Assembly (NCBI GenBank): GCA_023257655.1
Contig: JALRBQ010000092.1
Span: forward strand, 1 to 64,000
Direction: 5' to 3'
Length of the DNA stretch: 64,000 bases
Source: Pseudomonadales bacterium
GTDB taxonomy: Bacteria; Pseudomonadota; Gammaproteobacteria; Pseudomonadales; Pseudohongiellaceae
Position numbers and translations under genes: made by a program. The notes beneath the pieces were generated by a model. The model was not told the DNA's origin. It worked only from the letters and a program-made list of their open reading frames with translations, and did no database searches. Shown piece by piece: positions 1 through 8,054 of the stretch (position 1 is the first letter of the stretch; each line of letters starts with the position of its first letter).

Positions 1-55
1 TTTGCAATTTTTTATTTTTTATATTTTCATCGTTTTTCTTATTTTCCATATATAT

Positions 56-1087
56 TTAATAACCAATATATTGTAGAGGATTTGATGTGGAAGCGGAAGT
101 TGTAAAACTATCGGGAATACCATATACTACTGCTTCCAAAGGACCAAAATTATCATTATCAGTCGGTAAATTTGGAGTTGAATCGCCCTGATAATGTCCC
201 GTTGTTTGCCCTCCTCCGTCGCTATGACTTCCCCAACCACCCCATAAAATCCACGATGTATTTCCTCCTGTTGAGCCAATAGTATTATCTGAATTGACCA
301 CAATGCTTTTCACAAAAATATATCTAATATAAGAAGTATATGGTGTGAATCCCTGGTCGTGTATTCTTACTACTTCCTGGCGAGAAGTCCATTCCGAATC
401 TGCTGACCTGTGGAATGTTAATGTTCGTCCTATGATTGAAGAAGCAGATGACGATGTGCCTAACGCCCAAACGAGATTTCTTCCGCTGAAATATCTATCC
501 ATTACAAATTTTATATCTATATATACCTTTGATGAAAATGGTCTAAATACTACTTTAAAATCTGTATGTGGTTGATAAAATGTGTTTTCGGTAATAGTCC
601 CACCTCCGTTTCCAGCCCCATTCCCGTATCCTAAACGATGGTAGGACACCAATTCACTATGAATAGATGTTATTCCTATTATCATAGGAATTCCACTCGC
701 ATAATAATGGTATTGCTTCATTGCGTTAATTTCACCATTAACATCTAATTCAAAATTCGGCGATGTATCTTTAATACCAATAAATCCATCACTGCGGTTA
801 ATACTCATTTGAATTTCAGCAGTTCCATCATTACCCTGGTCTGTTATAAATTGTAGTTTATTGTCATAACTATTAAATCGTATTCCAGCACCCTGATAAT
901 ATTGAGAAGCATTCCCCAAACTATCAGTAAATATTATTTCACTGGAAATAGGCACACTATTACTTCCATTTAATCTTAGTCTAACCACGCCAGTAGAATC
1001 ACCAATTTCTAAATCACAATTAGGATTGCTATTTTTTATACCAACATTTTCATTAATATAAATTTCACTTCCATTATTAGACCATTG
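56..1087 (-). CDS. Virus- or phage-like fibre/structural protein, 5' end lost at a contig join
   Basis: The minus-strand frame runs from the join near 1087 to a TAA at 56-58, about 343 residues with no proper start, so the N-terminus is missing. Two copies of a motif typical of tail-fibre and fibril proteins are visible: VGIKNSNPNCDLEIGD near the N-terminal end and IGIKDTSPNFELDVNGE about 70 residues later. Both fit the widespread pattern vGI...sP...L.v.G. The C-terminal half is rich in Gly, Ser, Thr and aromatic residues and ends in PLQYIGY. Base composition and codon use (many AAT, ATT, TTA) differ sharply from everything to the right. The 55 bases after the stop are A/T tracts. The source could be a phage or a large algal virus. 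Host and exact family cannot be told from sequence alone. Confidence 0.6.
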   Translation of the reverse strand, partial: QWSNNGSEIYINENVGIKNSNPNCDLEIGDSTGVVRLRLNGSNSVPISSEIIFTDSLGNASQYYQGAGIRFNSYDNKLQFITDQGNDGTAEIQMSINRSDGFIGIKDTSPNFELDVNGEINAMKQYHYYASGIPMIIGITSIHSELVSYHRLGYGNGAGNGGGTITENTFYQPHTDFKVVFRPFSSKVYIDIKFVMDRYFSGRNLVWALGTSSSASSIIGRTLTFHRSADSEWTSRQEVVRIHDQGFTPYTSYIRYIFVKSIVVNSDNTIGSTGGNTSWILWGGWGSHSDGGGQTTGHYQGDSTPNLPTDNDNFGPLEAVVYGIPDSFTTSASTSNPLQYIGY

Positions 1088-1092
1088 CGTTG
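1080..1092. other. Abrupt composition change and double gene truncation (probable chimeric join)
   Basis: Left of about 1085 the DNA is A+T rich and codes on the minus strand. Right of it the DNA is G+C richer and codes on the plus strand. The fibre gene loses its 5' end here. The NRDE gene begins exactly at what should be its second codon: the expected ATG-TGC reads CAT-TGC. Two unrelated genes truncated head to head at one point, with only a few bases of possible microhomology, suggest an assembly or cloning chimera rather than biological integration. No att site, target duplication or integrase is seen. Confidence 0.65.
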
Positions 1093-1868
1093 TTATTTTT
1101 GCTCATCAGGCTGATGCCCGCTTCCCCCTGATAGTTGCCGCGAACCGAGACGAATTTTACGCCCGTCCCACTCAACAAGCCGACTTCTGGACCGATGCCG
1201 GATTGCCCTCGCCCTTGCTTGCTGGCAAGGATCTCCTGGCGGGCGGTACCTGGCTGGGGATGACGGCGAGCGGCCGGTTCGCGGCCGTCACCAATATCCG
1301 GGACCCGTCTCAGCAGGAACCCCGACCTCATTCCCGCGGCGAGCTGACACGGGATTTTCTGCAAGGCACGGCAACGCCGGCGGACTACTGTCAGGCACTC
1401 GCAACGCGGCTGGACGATTATGCCGGTTTCAACTTGCTCGTGGGGGACCGCGCGACGCTGTGCTACTTGAACAACCAGACTCGCCAAGTTGAAGAACTCG
1501 TCCCCGGTGTCTACGGCCTCTCCAATGGCCGCTTGAACTCACCCTGGCCGAAGGTGCGCAAGGGTCGTGAACGACTGCAGGAATTACTGCTGCGCGACGT
1601 AACGCCAGACACGGATGACCTGTTACTGATGATGAGGGATGCCGAACAGGCGAGTGATGCCGAGCTGCCCGACACCGGCGTACCTGTTGCACTGGAACGC
1701 ACGCTGTCTTCGGCATTTATCCGCAATGCCGAACGCCGTTACGGAACACTCTGTTCCACCGCCATACTGATCGACGCCCAGGGTGGCTGTCGCTTCAGTG
1801 AACAGAATTTTGACGAGAACGGTGCAGCCGGGAGTGCCCATCACTATCGATTCACTTTGCAGCCCTGA
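1086..1868 (+). CDS. NRDE/TANGO2-family protein, start codon lost at the join
   Basis: The frame is open from the join and reads C-V-V-I-F-A-H-Q followed by the family signature AANRDEFYARPT, then GGTWLGM and a TNIRDP stretch. These are the hallmarks of the NRDE (TANGO2-like) family, whose members normally begin Met-Cys with the Cys as the putative N-terminal nucleophile. Here TGC at 1086-1088 is that Cys, and the preceding triplet is CAT instead of ATG. About 260 residues remain, a normal full length, so only the initiator is missing. The first ordinary in-frame start is TTG at 1203, which would remove the signature. The gene was therefore probably intact in its source genome and cut by the join. 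Its molecular function is not settled; Ntn-hydrolase-like chemistry and haem or lipid handling have been proposed for relatives. Confidence 0.85.
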   Translation, partial: CVVIFAHQADARFPLIVAANRDEFYARPTQQADFWTDAGLPSPLLAGKDLLAGGTWLGMTASGRFAAVTNIRDPSQQEPRPHSRGELTRDFLQGTATPADYCQALATRLDDYAGFNLLVGDRATLCYLNNQTRQVEELVPGVYGLSNGRLNSPWPKVRKGRERLQELLLRDVTPDTDDLLLMMRDAEQASDAELPDTGVPVALERTLSSAFIRNAERRYGTLCSTAILIDAQGGCRFSEQNFDENGAAGSAHHYRFTLQP

Positions 1869-1989
1869 CTGCAAATCCGTTTGCGTACTTTATTGAGAAC
1901 CTGACAAGCAATCTGACTAATAAACCAATCTCTGACCTGACAATTACCCCTGGTGTGCGGTGCGAGCACACCATCGCTCCGGAGGTGCC

Positions 1990-2571
1990 ATGTATATTCC
2001 CAAACACTTCGCCATCAACGACAGTGCCGAGATTGATCGCTTCATTACCGAGAATGGATTCGGTGAGCTGATCTCCAGTGTCAACGGTGCGTTGTTTGCG
2101 ACACATCTCCCGCTACTCTATTCGCCGGCGAAGCGCCTTCTGCGCGGACACATTGCACGGGCAAATCCGCAATGGCAGGAGCTTGCGGGACAACGTGTGC
2201 TGGTAATTCTATCGGGAGCCCACGGCTACATCAGTCCAAGCTGGTATTCCGATCCGGGTGTCCCTACCTGGAACTATCAGGCTGTCCACCTCACAGGTAT
2301 CGCGACCTTCACCGACGATCCTTCGAGTTTGCATGAAATCGTGACCGGTCTCACCGCTCAGTATGAGGCGCGCCTGCCCGCGCCCTGGACACCCGACTAC
2401 GACGCGGCAAAGCTGCGTGGCATCATGGGTATCGAGATTGCCATTGAAAACATCGAATGCAAGTACAAATTGAGCCAGAACCGCAGCGCGATTGAGCAGG
2501 CGCGCGCTACCGAGGAGCTGCGCAGGGCCGGCAACAGGGCGCTGGCCGACGCCATGGGTCGCGTGCAATGA
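1990..2571 (+). CDS. PaiB-like FMN-binding negative transcriptional regulator family protein
   Basis: The 193-residue protein begins MYIPKHFAI and contains the block SWYSDPGVPTWNYQAVHLTG at about residues 84-103. That block is characteristic of the PaiB family, a split-barrel flavin-binding fold. The ATG at 1990 was chosen because GGAGGT at 1981-1986 lies just before it and family members start this way; an in-frame start ten codons upstream lacks this support. In Bacillus the family was named for negative effects on sporulation and protease genes. Most proteobacterial members are uncharacterised FMN-binding proteins, so a regulatory role here is only family transfer. The gene stands alone, about 120 bases after the NRDE gene and 80 before the ferritin-like gene. 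Confidence 0.85.
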   Translation: MYIPKHFAINDSAEIDRFITENGFGELISSVNGALFATHLPLLYSPAKRLLRGHIARANPQWQELAGQRVLVILSGAHGYISPSWYSDPGVPTWNYQAVHLTGIATFTDDPSSLHEIVTGLTAQYEARLPAPWTPDYDAAKLRGIMGIEIAIENIECKYKLSQNRSAIEQARATEELRRAGNRALADAMGRVQ

Positions 2572-2651
2572 GCGTTCGAGCTTCGTCTTTCATGCTGAAT
2601 TAGCGTAAAATGCCTGCCCAGCTTACGAAGTAATTTCGACAGGAGATAGTT

Positions 2652-2939
2652 ATGGCAAACGAAGGCTACCACGAGCCAATCGCTGAACTCACCGACGAAA
2701 CTCGCGATATGCACCGAGCAATTACCTCCCTGATGGAAGAACTCGAAGCCGTTGACTGGTATAACCAGCGCGTCGATGCTTGTAAGGATCCGGAATTAAA
2801 GAGCATCCTCTAACACAATCGCGATGAGGAGAAAGAACACGCCGCCATGGTTCTCGAATGGATTCGTCGTCGCGACCCCTGTTTCGACAAGGAACTGAAG
2901 GACTACCTCTTCACGGAGAAATCGCTGTCTCATGATTGA
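2652..2939 (+). pseudogene. Encapsulated-ferritin-like (EncFtn) gene interrupted by an in-frame TAA
   Basis: From ATG 2652, with AGGAGA at 2641-2646 upstream, the frame reads MANEGYHEPIAELTDE, then MEELEAVDWYNQRVDA. A TAA stands at 2811-2813 (codon 54), and the same frame continues HNRDEEKEHAAMVLEWIRR to YLFTEKSLSHD and TGA at 2937-2939. Joined across the stop this is a normal EncFtn protein of about 95 residues. The expected iron-site residues are present on both sides: the Glu pair of MEELEAVDWY, and the Glu pair and His of HNRDEEKEH. EncFtn relatives are ferroxidases usually packed in encapsulin shells; no encapsulin gene is visible here. Nothing else in the gene has decayed, so the stop is a recent mutation, a consensus error, or a readthrough site. 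The 3' end overlaps the next gene by 8 bases. Confidence 0.8.
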
Positions 2940-3540
2940 TTCCAGAGAAGCCTTGGAACGACTGAAAGCTGGCAACAAGCGTTATCTGTCGGATGACATT
3001 CCGCCGATTCAGATCAATGCCGAGAGCCGCAGACAATTACTCAAATCCCAGAATCCATTTGCGATCATCCTCGGCTGCTCCGATTCCCGGGTCCCTGCCG
3101 AAATCATTTTTGGTCAGGGCCTTGGTGACCTGTTCGTGATTCGTGTTGCCGGTAATGTGGTCGCCCCCTCTCAGATCGGCAGCATCGAATTCGCCGCCGA
3201 AGCCTTCGGCACGTCACTCGTTGTTGTACTGGGCCACACAATGTGTGGCGCTGTCGAAGCCACTATCGAGCAGCTGAAACAACCGACCGAGTCGCGTTCC
3301 CCTCACCTGCACTCCATCGTCAGTCGCATTCGGCCCGGTGTTGAACCCTTGCTGGATGCCGCGAGCAATGACAAGGCTGATCTCATGCGCCTTGCCGTGC
3401 GCGCCAACATCGACACATCCGTTACGAACCTCAGGCACGGCTCCAGGATTCTCGAGAATCTGATCGAGGAAAAGAAGCTGCTAATTGTAGGTGCCGAATA
3501 CTGCCTGGAGACTGGTACAGTCGAGTTCTTCGACGAATAA
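2932..3540 (+). CDS. Beta-class carbonic anhydrase
   Basis: The 202-residue protein catalyses reversible CO2 hydration in the cytoplasm. Zinc ligands of the beta class are visible: Cys49 and Asp51 in GCSDSRVPAE, then His102 and Cys105 in GHTMCGAV, with Arg53 forming the usual Asp-Arg dyad. Other family blocks are DLFVIRVAGN and GSIEFAAE. The length is typical of short bacterial beta enzymes. The ATG at 2932 lies inside the last codons of the ferritin-like gene, overlapping it by 8 bases in another frame. The two genes are therefore probably co-transcribed and translationally coupled. No separate ribosome site is obvious beyond GGAG at 2915-2918. Confidence 0.95.
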   Translation: MIDSREALERLKAGNKRYLSDDIPPIQINAESRRQLLKSQNPFAIILGCSDSRVPAEIIFGQGLGDLFVIRVAGNVVAPSQIGSIEFAAEAFGTSLVVVLGHTMCGAVEATIEQLKQPTESRSPHLHSIVSRIRPGVEPLLDAASNDKADLMRLAVRANIDTSVTNLRHGSRILENLIEEKKLLIVGAEYCLETGTVEFFDE

Positions 3541-3573
3541 GCACGACACTTCACTCCGTCACTGAGACGCAGC

Positions 3574-4170
3574 ATGAACGGACACTTCCAGATCACAACG
3601 GTGCGCCTCCGATTACGCCAGTGGCGTGACTCCGATCGCGCTGACTTCGCCAGGCTCACCGCTGATCCCGAGGTGATGGCTTTCTTTCCGGCGACGCTGA
3701 GTCGGGACGAGAGTGATGCGCTCGTTACCCGCTTGCAGGATCTGATCGCTGACAATGGCTTCGGTTTCTGGGCGGTAGAACTACTTGAGTCGGGAGAATG
3801 TATCGGCTTCATCGGTTTGCATGAAGTCCTCGACCTGCCTTGCGGACCGGGCATCGAGATCGGCTGGCGACTGGCGCGCGCACACTGGGGCAAGGGTTAT
3901 GCCACCGAGGGGGCTCTGGCCGCGCGTGACTTCGCTTTTGCACAGCTTGATCTCGACGAGTTGATCGCGCTGGCAGTCGTGGCGAATTTCCCCTCACGGG
4001 CTGTGATGACACGGATTGGCATGACTGACACTGGCAGGAACTTCGCGCATCCCCGCATCGCCGCCGACAGTCCGCTGAGCGAACACGTGCTGTATTCGCT
4101 GCAGAAGTCTGATTACGAGCAGCTCGAGAAAGCCGGCACTGCTATCGTGGAATGGATTTCCACAAACTAG
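3574..4170 (+). CDS. GNAT-family N-acetyltransferase, RimJ/RimL type
   Basis: The 198-residue protein opens with TVRLRLRQWRDSDRADFARL and later has IEIGWRLARAHWGKGYATEG. This is the acetyl-CoA-binding motif A (R/Q-x-x-G-K/x-G/A) of the GNAT fold as seen in the Acetyltransf_3 group. The substrate (a ribosomal protein N-terminus, antibiotic or metabolite) cannot be inferred. The gene follows carbonic anhydrase by 33 bases and may share its transcript. It converges on ptsP, whose stop lies 12 bases beyond. Confidence 0.88.
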   Translation: MNGHFQITTVRLRLRQWRDSDRADFARLTADPEVMAFFPATLSRDESDALVTRLQDLIADNGFGFWAVELLESGECIGFIGLHEVLDLPCGPGIEIGWRLARAHWGKGYATEGALAARDFAFAQLDLDELIALAVVANFPSRAVMTRIGMTDTGRNFAHPRIAADSPLSEHVLYSLQKSDYEQLEKAGTAIVEWISTN

Positions 4171-4182
4171 ATTGGGAAATTC

Positions 4183-6456
4183 CTAGTTCGTGCGAGAAGA
4201 GCGTAACAATCTGTCTACACCAGCATTGTAGAGGGCGAGGTCCACTGCGCTTCGAATCATCTGCGCGTCATCCAGTTCCATCACTTGCTCAAGCAGATCC
4301 TGCGCAGCATCCATCGTGATGCTGCGGATCACTGACTTCACCTTCAGCAGGGTAGAGGCGTTCATGGAAAGTATATCGAATCCCATCGCCATCAGTAGCA
4401 CAGCGGCACCCGGATCGCCTGCCATCTCGCCACAGATGCTGACAGGTTTGCCTTGCTTCTGTGCCTCGGTGACCACCTGACGCAAGGCCGCTAGTACCGC
4501 CGGATGGAAGGCTGTATAGAGGTTGGCAACACGCGGGTTATTGCGATCCACCGCGAGCAGGTACTGGGTCAGGTCGTTGCTTCCGATCGAGATGAAATCC
4601 ACCATCTTCGCCAGCACACGGGTCTGGTAGACTGCGGCCGGCAATTCGATCATGACTCCAATCGGCGGAAATTTCACTTCCAGTCCTTCCTGAATCAATT
4701 CGCGATACGACTTCTTGATCAGCTGCATCGCCGAGTTCACTTCATGCACATTGCTGATCATCGGCAACATGATCTGCAAATTTTCCAGTCCGATACTTGC
4801 GCGCAACATCGCCCGAATCTGCGCGGTGAAAATTTCAGGATGATCCAGCGTGACACGAATGCCGCGCCAGCCGAGGAATGGATTGGCTTCTTCAATTGGA
4901 AAATACGGCAGCGATTTGTCTCCACCAACGTCCAGCGTACGCATCGTCACTTGTTTCGGGGCAAACGCTTCCAGCTGTTCCCGGTAAATCTCGGCTTGTT
5001 CTTTCTCACTCGGAAATCGTTCGCGCAACAGGAATGGCACTTCTGTTCGAAACAGACCAATGCCCTCTGCACCCTGATCCAGTGAACGAACCACATCAGA
5101 CAACAGACCGGTATTTACCCACAGATGGACGCGATGCTTGTCGGCAGTTTCACAGGGCAAGTCCTTCAGGCCTTCCAGACCCGCAGTTAATTGTTCCTGT
5201 TCCTTGATGGTTTCGAGATAGCGGTTGCGCAGCTGATCCGATGGATTGCTGATGATCTCGCCCTTGTAGCCATCGACAATCACCTCCCGATCATTCAATT
5301 GACCATAGGGCAGATCAATGACACCCATGACCGTGGGAATACCCATAGATCGCGCGAGAATAGCAACGTGTGAAGTTCCCGATCCCTTGATGGAGATCAG
5401 TCCCTTGAGTTTTTCCTTGGGTATCTCCGCCAGCATTGAAGGCGTGAGTTCTTCACTGACAAGAATGGTGTCATCGCGATACTCGGTGACCAGCGGTTCT
5501 TTCTCTTGCAGATAAAACAACACGCGACTGCAAAGATCCTTGATGTCCAGAGCACGTTCACGCAGGTAAGGGTCGTTCATCTCTTCGAATGTGCGCACGT
5601 GCTCATTGGCGACATAGGCCAGCGCACCTTGAGCCCAGAATCCTTGCCTGATGCGTTCGACCACCTCGTTGCCCAGTGCGCCGTCGTCCAGCATGCGGAC
5701 ATAGACGTCAAACAACTGGCGTTCTTCCTCGGCCACCTGGCCTGCCAGTCTTGCATGCAGTTCGCGCATGTCATTGCGCACGGCATTGAGACAGGATCTG
5801 AAGAACTCGATCTCGGCATTGATGTCTTTCGCGCGCTTGTCCGGAATCTGCCGCAAGTCCGCGTGGGGAAACACCACTACGGCATGGCCGATGGCAACGC
5901 CTGAGGAACCGGATACTCCGGTGAATACCGTGTCTGATGTCTTCTGGCCAGAAGGACTGATGCCCTCGATCGCCCCGGTTGCCTCAGCGTGGGCAATCAC
6001 GCCGGCAAGCTGAGCCGACAGGGTGATCAGAAACGCCTCCTCCTCTTCGTCGAAGCGGCGACGCTCGCGGTGCTGTACCACGAGGACACCCAAAACCGAG
6101 CGATGGTGGATGATGGGAACACCCAGGAAAGAGTGAAACTCTTCCTCACCGGTTTCCCGCAGATAATGGAAGCTTGGATGCAAGGGTGCATCCTGCAGGT
6201 TGATCGGTTCCGCGTGCTTGGCGACGAGGCCAACGAGACCCTCGCCGATCGCGAGGCTGACATGTCCGACGGCTTCTTTCTTGAGACCCTCGGAGGCCAT
6301 CAGCACATGGCAATTGATATCCGTATCGAGCAGATAGACTGAGCAGACCTGGGTATTCAGCGTGCTGCGAACACTGGTGACGATGATATCCAGCGCGGAC
6401 TTCAAGTCCTTCGCCGTATTCACCTTCTGCACTATCCTACGCAGTTGTTCCAGCAT
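4183..6456 (-). CDS. ptsP: Phosphoenolpyruvate-protein phosphotransferase PtsP (enzyme I of the nitrogen PTS)
   Basis: The 757-residue cytoplasmic enzyme takes phosphate from PEP and passes it to NPr in the regulatory nitrogen PTS. Residues about 17-155 form a GAF domain, the mark of PtsP against sugar-PTS enzyme I. Then come the NPr-binding helical part, the swivelling phosphohistidine domain with His363 in GSGTSHVAILAR, and a C-terminal PEP-binding barrel with the late motif SICGEMAGDP. Length and order match gammaproteobacterial PtsP, which reports glutamine/2-oxoglutarate through its GAF domain. It lies downstream of rppH on the same strand, as in E. coli and Pseudomonas, separated by about 190 bases that hold a tandem repeat. 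No npr or ptsN gene is in the window. Confidence 0.96.
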   Translation of the reverse strand: MLEQLRRIVQKVNTAKDLKSALDIIVTSVRSTLNTQVCSVYLLDTDINCHVLMASEGLKKEAVGHVSLAIGEGLVGLVAKHAEPINLQDAPLHPSFHYLRETGEEEFHSFLGVPIIHHRSVLGVLVVQHRERRRFDEEEEAFLITLSAQLAGVIAHAEATGAIEGISPSGQKTSDTVFTGVSGSSGVAIGHAVVVFPHADLRQIPDKRAKDINAEIEFFRSCLNAVRNDMRELHARLAGQVAEEERQLFDVYVRMLDDGALGNEVVERIRQGFWAQGALAYVANEHVRTFEEMNDPYLRERALDIKDLCSRVLFYLQEKEPLVTEYRDDTILVSEELTPSMLAEIPKEKLKGLISIKGSGTSHVAILARSMGIPTVMGVIDLPYGQLNDREVIVDGYKGEIISNPSDQLRNRYLETIKEQEQLTAGLEGLKDLPCETADKHRVHLWVNTGLLSDVVRSLDQGAEGIGLFRTEVPFLLRERFPSEKEQAEIYREQLEAFAPKQVTMRTLDVGGDKSLPYFPIEEANPFLGWRGIRVTLDHPEIFTAQIRAMLRASIGLENLQIMLPMISNVHEVNSAMQLIKKSYRELIQEGLEVKFPPIGVMIELPAAVYQTRVLAKMVDFISIGSNDLTQYLLAVDRNNPRVANLYTAFHPAVLAALRQVVTEAQKQGKPVSICGEMAGDPGAAVLLMAMGFDILSMNASTLLKVKSVIRSITMDAAQDLLEQVMELDDAQMIRSAVDLALYNAGVDRLLRSSRTN

Positions 6457-6507
6457 GCCTGCTTCCGTTTCGAAATGGGAATGTCACCAGGGTTGGCACC
6501 TTCTTTT

Positions 6508-6585
6508 CGAAGGCCTTGGTTGTCGAAGGCCTTGGTCATCAAAGGCCTTGGTCACAAAGGACTTTGATCACGAAGGGCCATGCTT
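6508..6585. repeat. Imperfect 15-16 bp tandem repeat in the ptsP leader
   Basis: About five head-to-tail units with the core AAGGCCTTGGT are visible. They start at 6508 (CGAAGGCCTTGGTTGT), 6524 (CGAAGGCCTTGGTCAT), 6540 (CAAAGGCCTTGGTCA), 6555 (CAAAGGACTTTGATCA) and 6571 (CGAAGGGCCATGCTT). Each core contains the palindrome AAGGCCTT or a decayed form. The array lies between the rppH stop and the ptsP start, so a ptsP mRNA from rppH would carry it in its leader. The last units are the most degenerate. It could be a protein-binding array, an RNA structure or a neutral microsatellite. Confidence 0.75.
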
Positions 6586-6648
6586 CCTGATTATTGAATT
6601 TATGGTGTCAGCAATTCCCGGGAATCGTTGCTTTGTTCTTATTAGTGG

Positions 6649-7140
6649 TTACTGATTGATATAGTCGTTGAGAGGGTGAAGCAATTCCTTCAGCGCCTTG
6701 CGATACACATCGCGCTTGAATTCAATGACCTGATTAATCGGGTACCAATAGCTTACCCAGCGCCAGTCATCAAACTCAGGTTCTTCGGAAGCACTCAATT
6801 TAACCCGACTGTCATCAGTTTCCAGCCCGAGAAGAAACCACTTCTGTTTCTGTCCGATACAGAGCGGATCACTGTTTCGGCGAATATAGTTGTTGGGTAA
6901 GCGATAATGCAGCCATTCATCTGTCTGGTGCAAGACCCGCACATCGTCTGCCGCCAGGCCGACCTCTTCCTGCAGTTCCCTGTAGAGCGCTTCTTCGACA
7001 GTCTCTGTCTCATTGATGCCACCCTGGGGAAATTGCCAGGCATTCTGGCCGATGCGCTTCGCCCAGAGCAACTGGCCTGCGCGATTGCATATCACTATCC
7101 CGACGTTCGAGCGAAAGCCCGCTGAATCGATCACACTCAT
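6649..7140 (-). CDS. rppH: RNA pyrophosphohydrolase RppH (Nudix)
   Basis: The 163-residue enzyme removes pyrophosphate from the 5' end of triphosphorylated mRNA and so triggers RNase E decay. The Nudix box lies at residues 40-62 with the pattern G-x5-E-x7-RELQEEVG. The surrounding blocks [11 protein letters not shown] and [10 protein letters not shown] are those of RppH/NudH rather than other Nudix enzymes. The length fits the family. It is followed on the minus strand by ptsP, a conserved gammaproteobacterial pair. Confidence 0.96.
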   Translation of the reverse strand: MSVIDSAGFRSNVGIVICNRAGQLLWAKRIGQNAWQFPQGGINETETVEEALYRELQEEVGLAADDVRVLHQTDEWLHYRLPNNYIRRNSDPLCIGQKQKWFLLGLETDDSRVKLSASEEPEFDDWRWVSYWYPINQVIEFKRDVYRKALKELLHPLNDYINQ

Positions 7141-7336
7141 CAGTCCTTAGACAGAGTAAAACGGTTATTGTTTCACAGTCAGTTGGCGATGATCAATCAT
7201 CAGCAATTCGGATGCAAAGAGATTGTCGTTAGATATCAAACGTTTATAAAAAGACGGCTACAGTTGGCGAGACGCTGGCGAGGTCCGGATACCGCTGCGG
7301 CCGCCAGGACGCTGCTGTGGGCAAGGGCAAAGCGGG

Positions 7337-7342
7337 TATAAT
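7337..7342 (+). promoter_or_regulatory. Possible sigma70 -10 box for the HAD/imelysin pair
   Basis: A perfect TATAAT lies 40 bases before the ATG at 7382. No good -35 hexamer is seen 16-18 bases upstream (the stretch reads GCTGTG). It is therefore a candidate that rests on the -10 match and position alone. Confidence 0.4.
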
Positions 7343-7381
7343 GCGACGCTATTGGCAAGGCCTGGCCGCATGGGAGCAAGG

Positions 7382-8047
7382 ATGGCACGTAAACTGGCGT
7401 TATTCGATCTGGACAATACCCTTCTGGCGGGTGACAGCGACCATGCCTGGGGCGAGTTTCTGATAGCGAAGCGGCTGGTCGATGAGTCCAGTCATCGTCT
7501 CACCAATGATCGCTTCTACCAGCAATACCGGGATGGCGTGCTCGATATTCACGGGTACGTGAATTTTACCCTGCAACCCATCCTGGGTTTGGATGCGGCA
7601 CAACGTGAGGCCTTGCATCGGGAATTCATGGCGCAGGCTGTGACCAGGCTCTTTCTCGCCAAGGCTGATGCGCTGGTGGCAGAACATCGGAATGCCGGCG
7701 ATCTCACTATCATCATCACCGCCACCAATGAATTCATCACACGCCCCATTGCCGACCGTTTCCAGGTCGATCACTTGATTGCTACCGACCTGGAGATGAA
7801 AGCCGGGTATTTCACCGGCAAGATTCGGGGCACACCCTGTTATCAATCCGGCAAGGTGGACAAGCTAAAGCAATGGCTCATGACCGGTGCGCCTGATTTG
7901 CGCATCGAAGACGCCGTCTTCTATAGCGACTCGATCAATGATCTGCCGTTACTCGAACGGGTCGGGACTCCCATGGTCGTCGACCCCGACGACAGGCTTC
8001 GAGCAACGGCAACGACCAGGGGATGGGAAATTATCAGCCTGCGATGA
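7382..8047 (+). CDS. HAD-IB family phosphatase (SerB/RsgI-like haloacid dehalogenase)
   Basis: The 221-residue protein carries HAD motif I LALFDLDNTLLAGDS near the N-terminus (nucleophile and acid Asp in DLDNT). Motif II is IIITATNEFIT, and motif IV is FYSDSINDLPLLE. This is the HAD-subfamily IB hydrolase pattern shared with phosphoserine phosphatase and several phospholipid or histidinol phosphatases. The substrate is not predictable. ATG 7382 was chosen because GGAGCAAGG lies just before it; an ATG four codons earlier is also possible. The stop is 7 bases from the start of the imelysin lipoprotein, suggesting one transcript. Confidence 0.9.
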   Translation: MARKLALFDLDNTLLAGDSDHAWGEFLIAKRLVDESSHRLTNDRFYQQYRDGVLDIHGYVNFTLQPILGLDAAQREALHREFMAQAVTRLFLAKADALVAEHRNAGDLTIIITATNEFITRPIADRFQVDHLIATDLEMKAGYFTGKIRGTPCYQSGKVDKLKQWLMTGAPDLRIEDAVFYSDSINDLPLLERVGTPMVVDPDDRLRATATTRGWEIISLR

Positions 8048-8054
8048 GCGATTC

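Noticed and set aside
2811-2813. Recoding of the EncFtn stop as selenocysteine or pyrrolysine
   Set aside because: The codon is TAA; selenocysteine uses TGA and pyrrolysine TAG. The Cys/Lys position is also not expected there.
6508-6585. CRISPR array
   Set aside because: The units abut without unique spacers and are only 15-16 bp; no cas gene is present.
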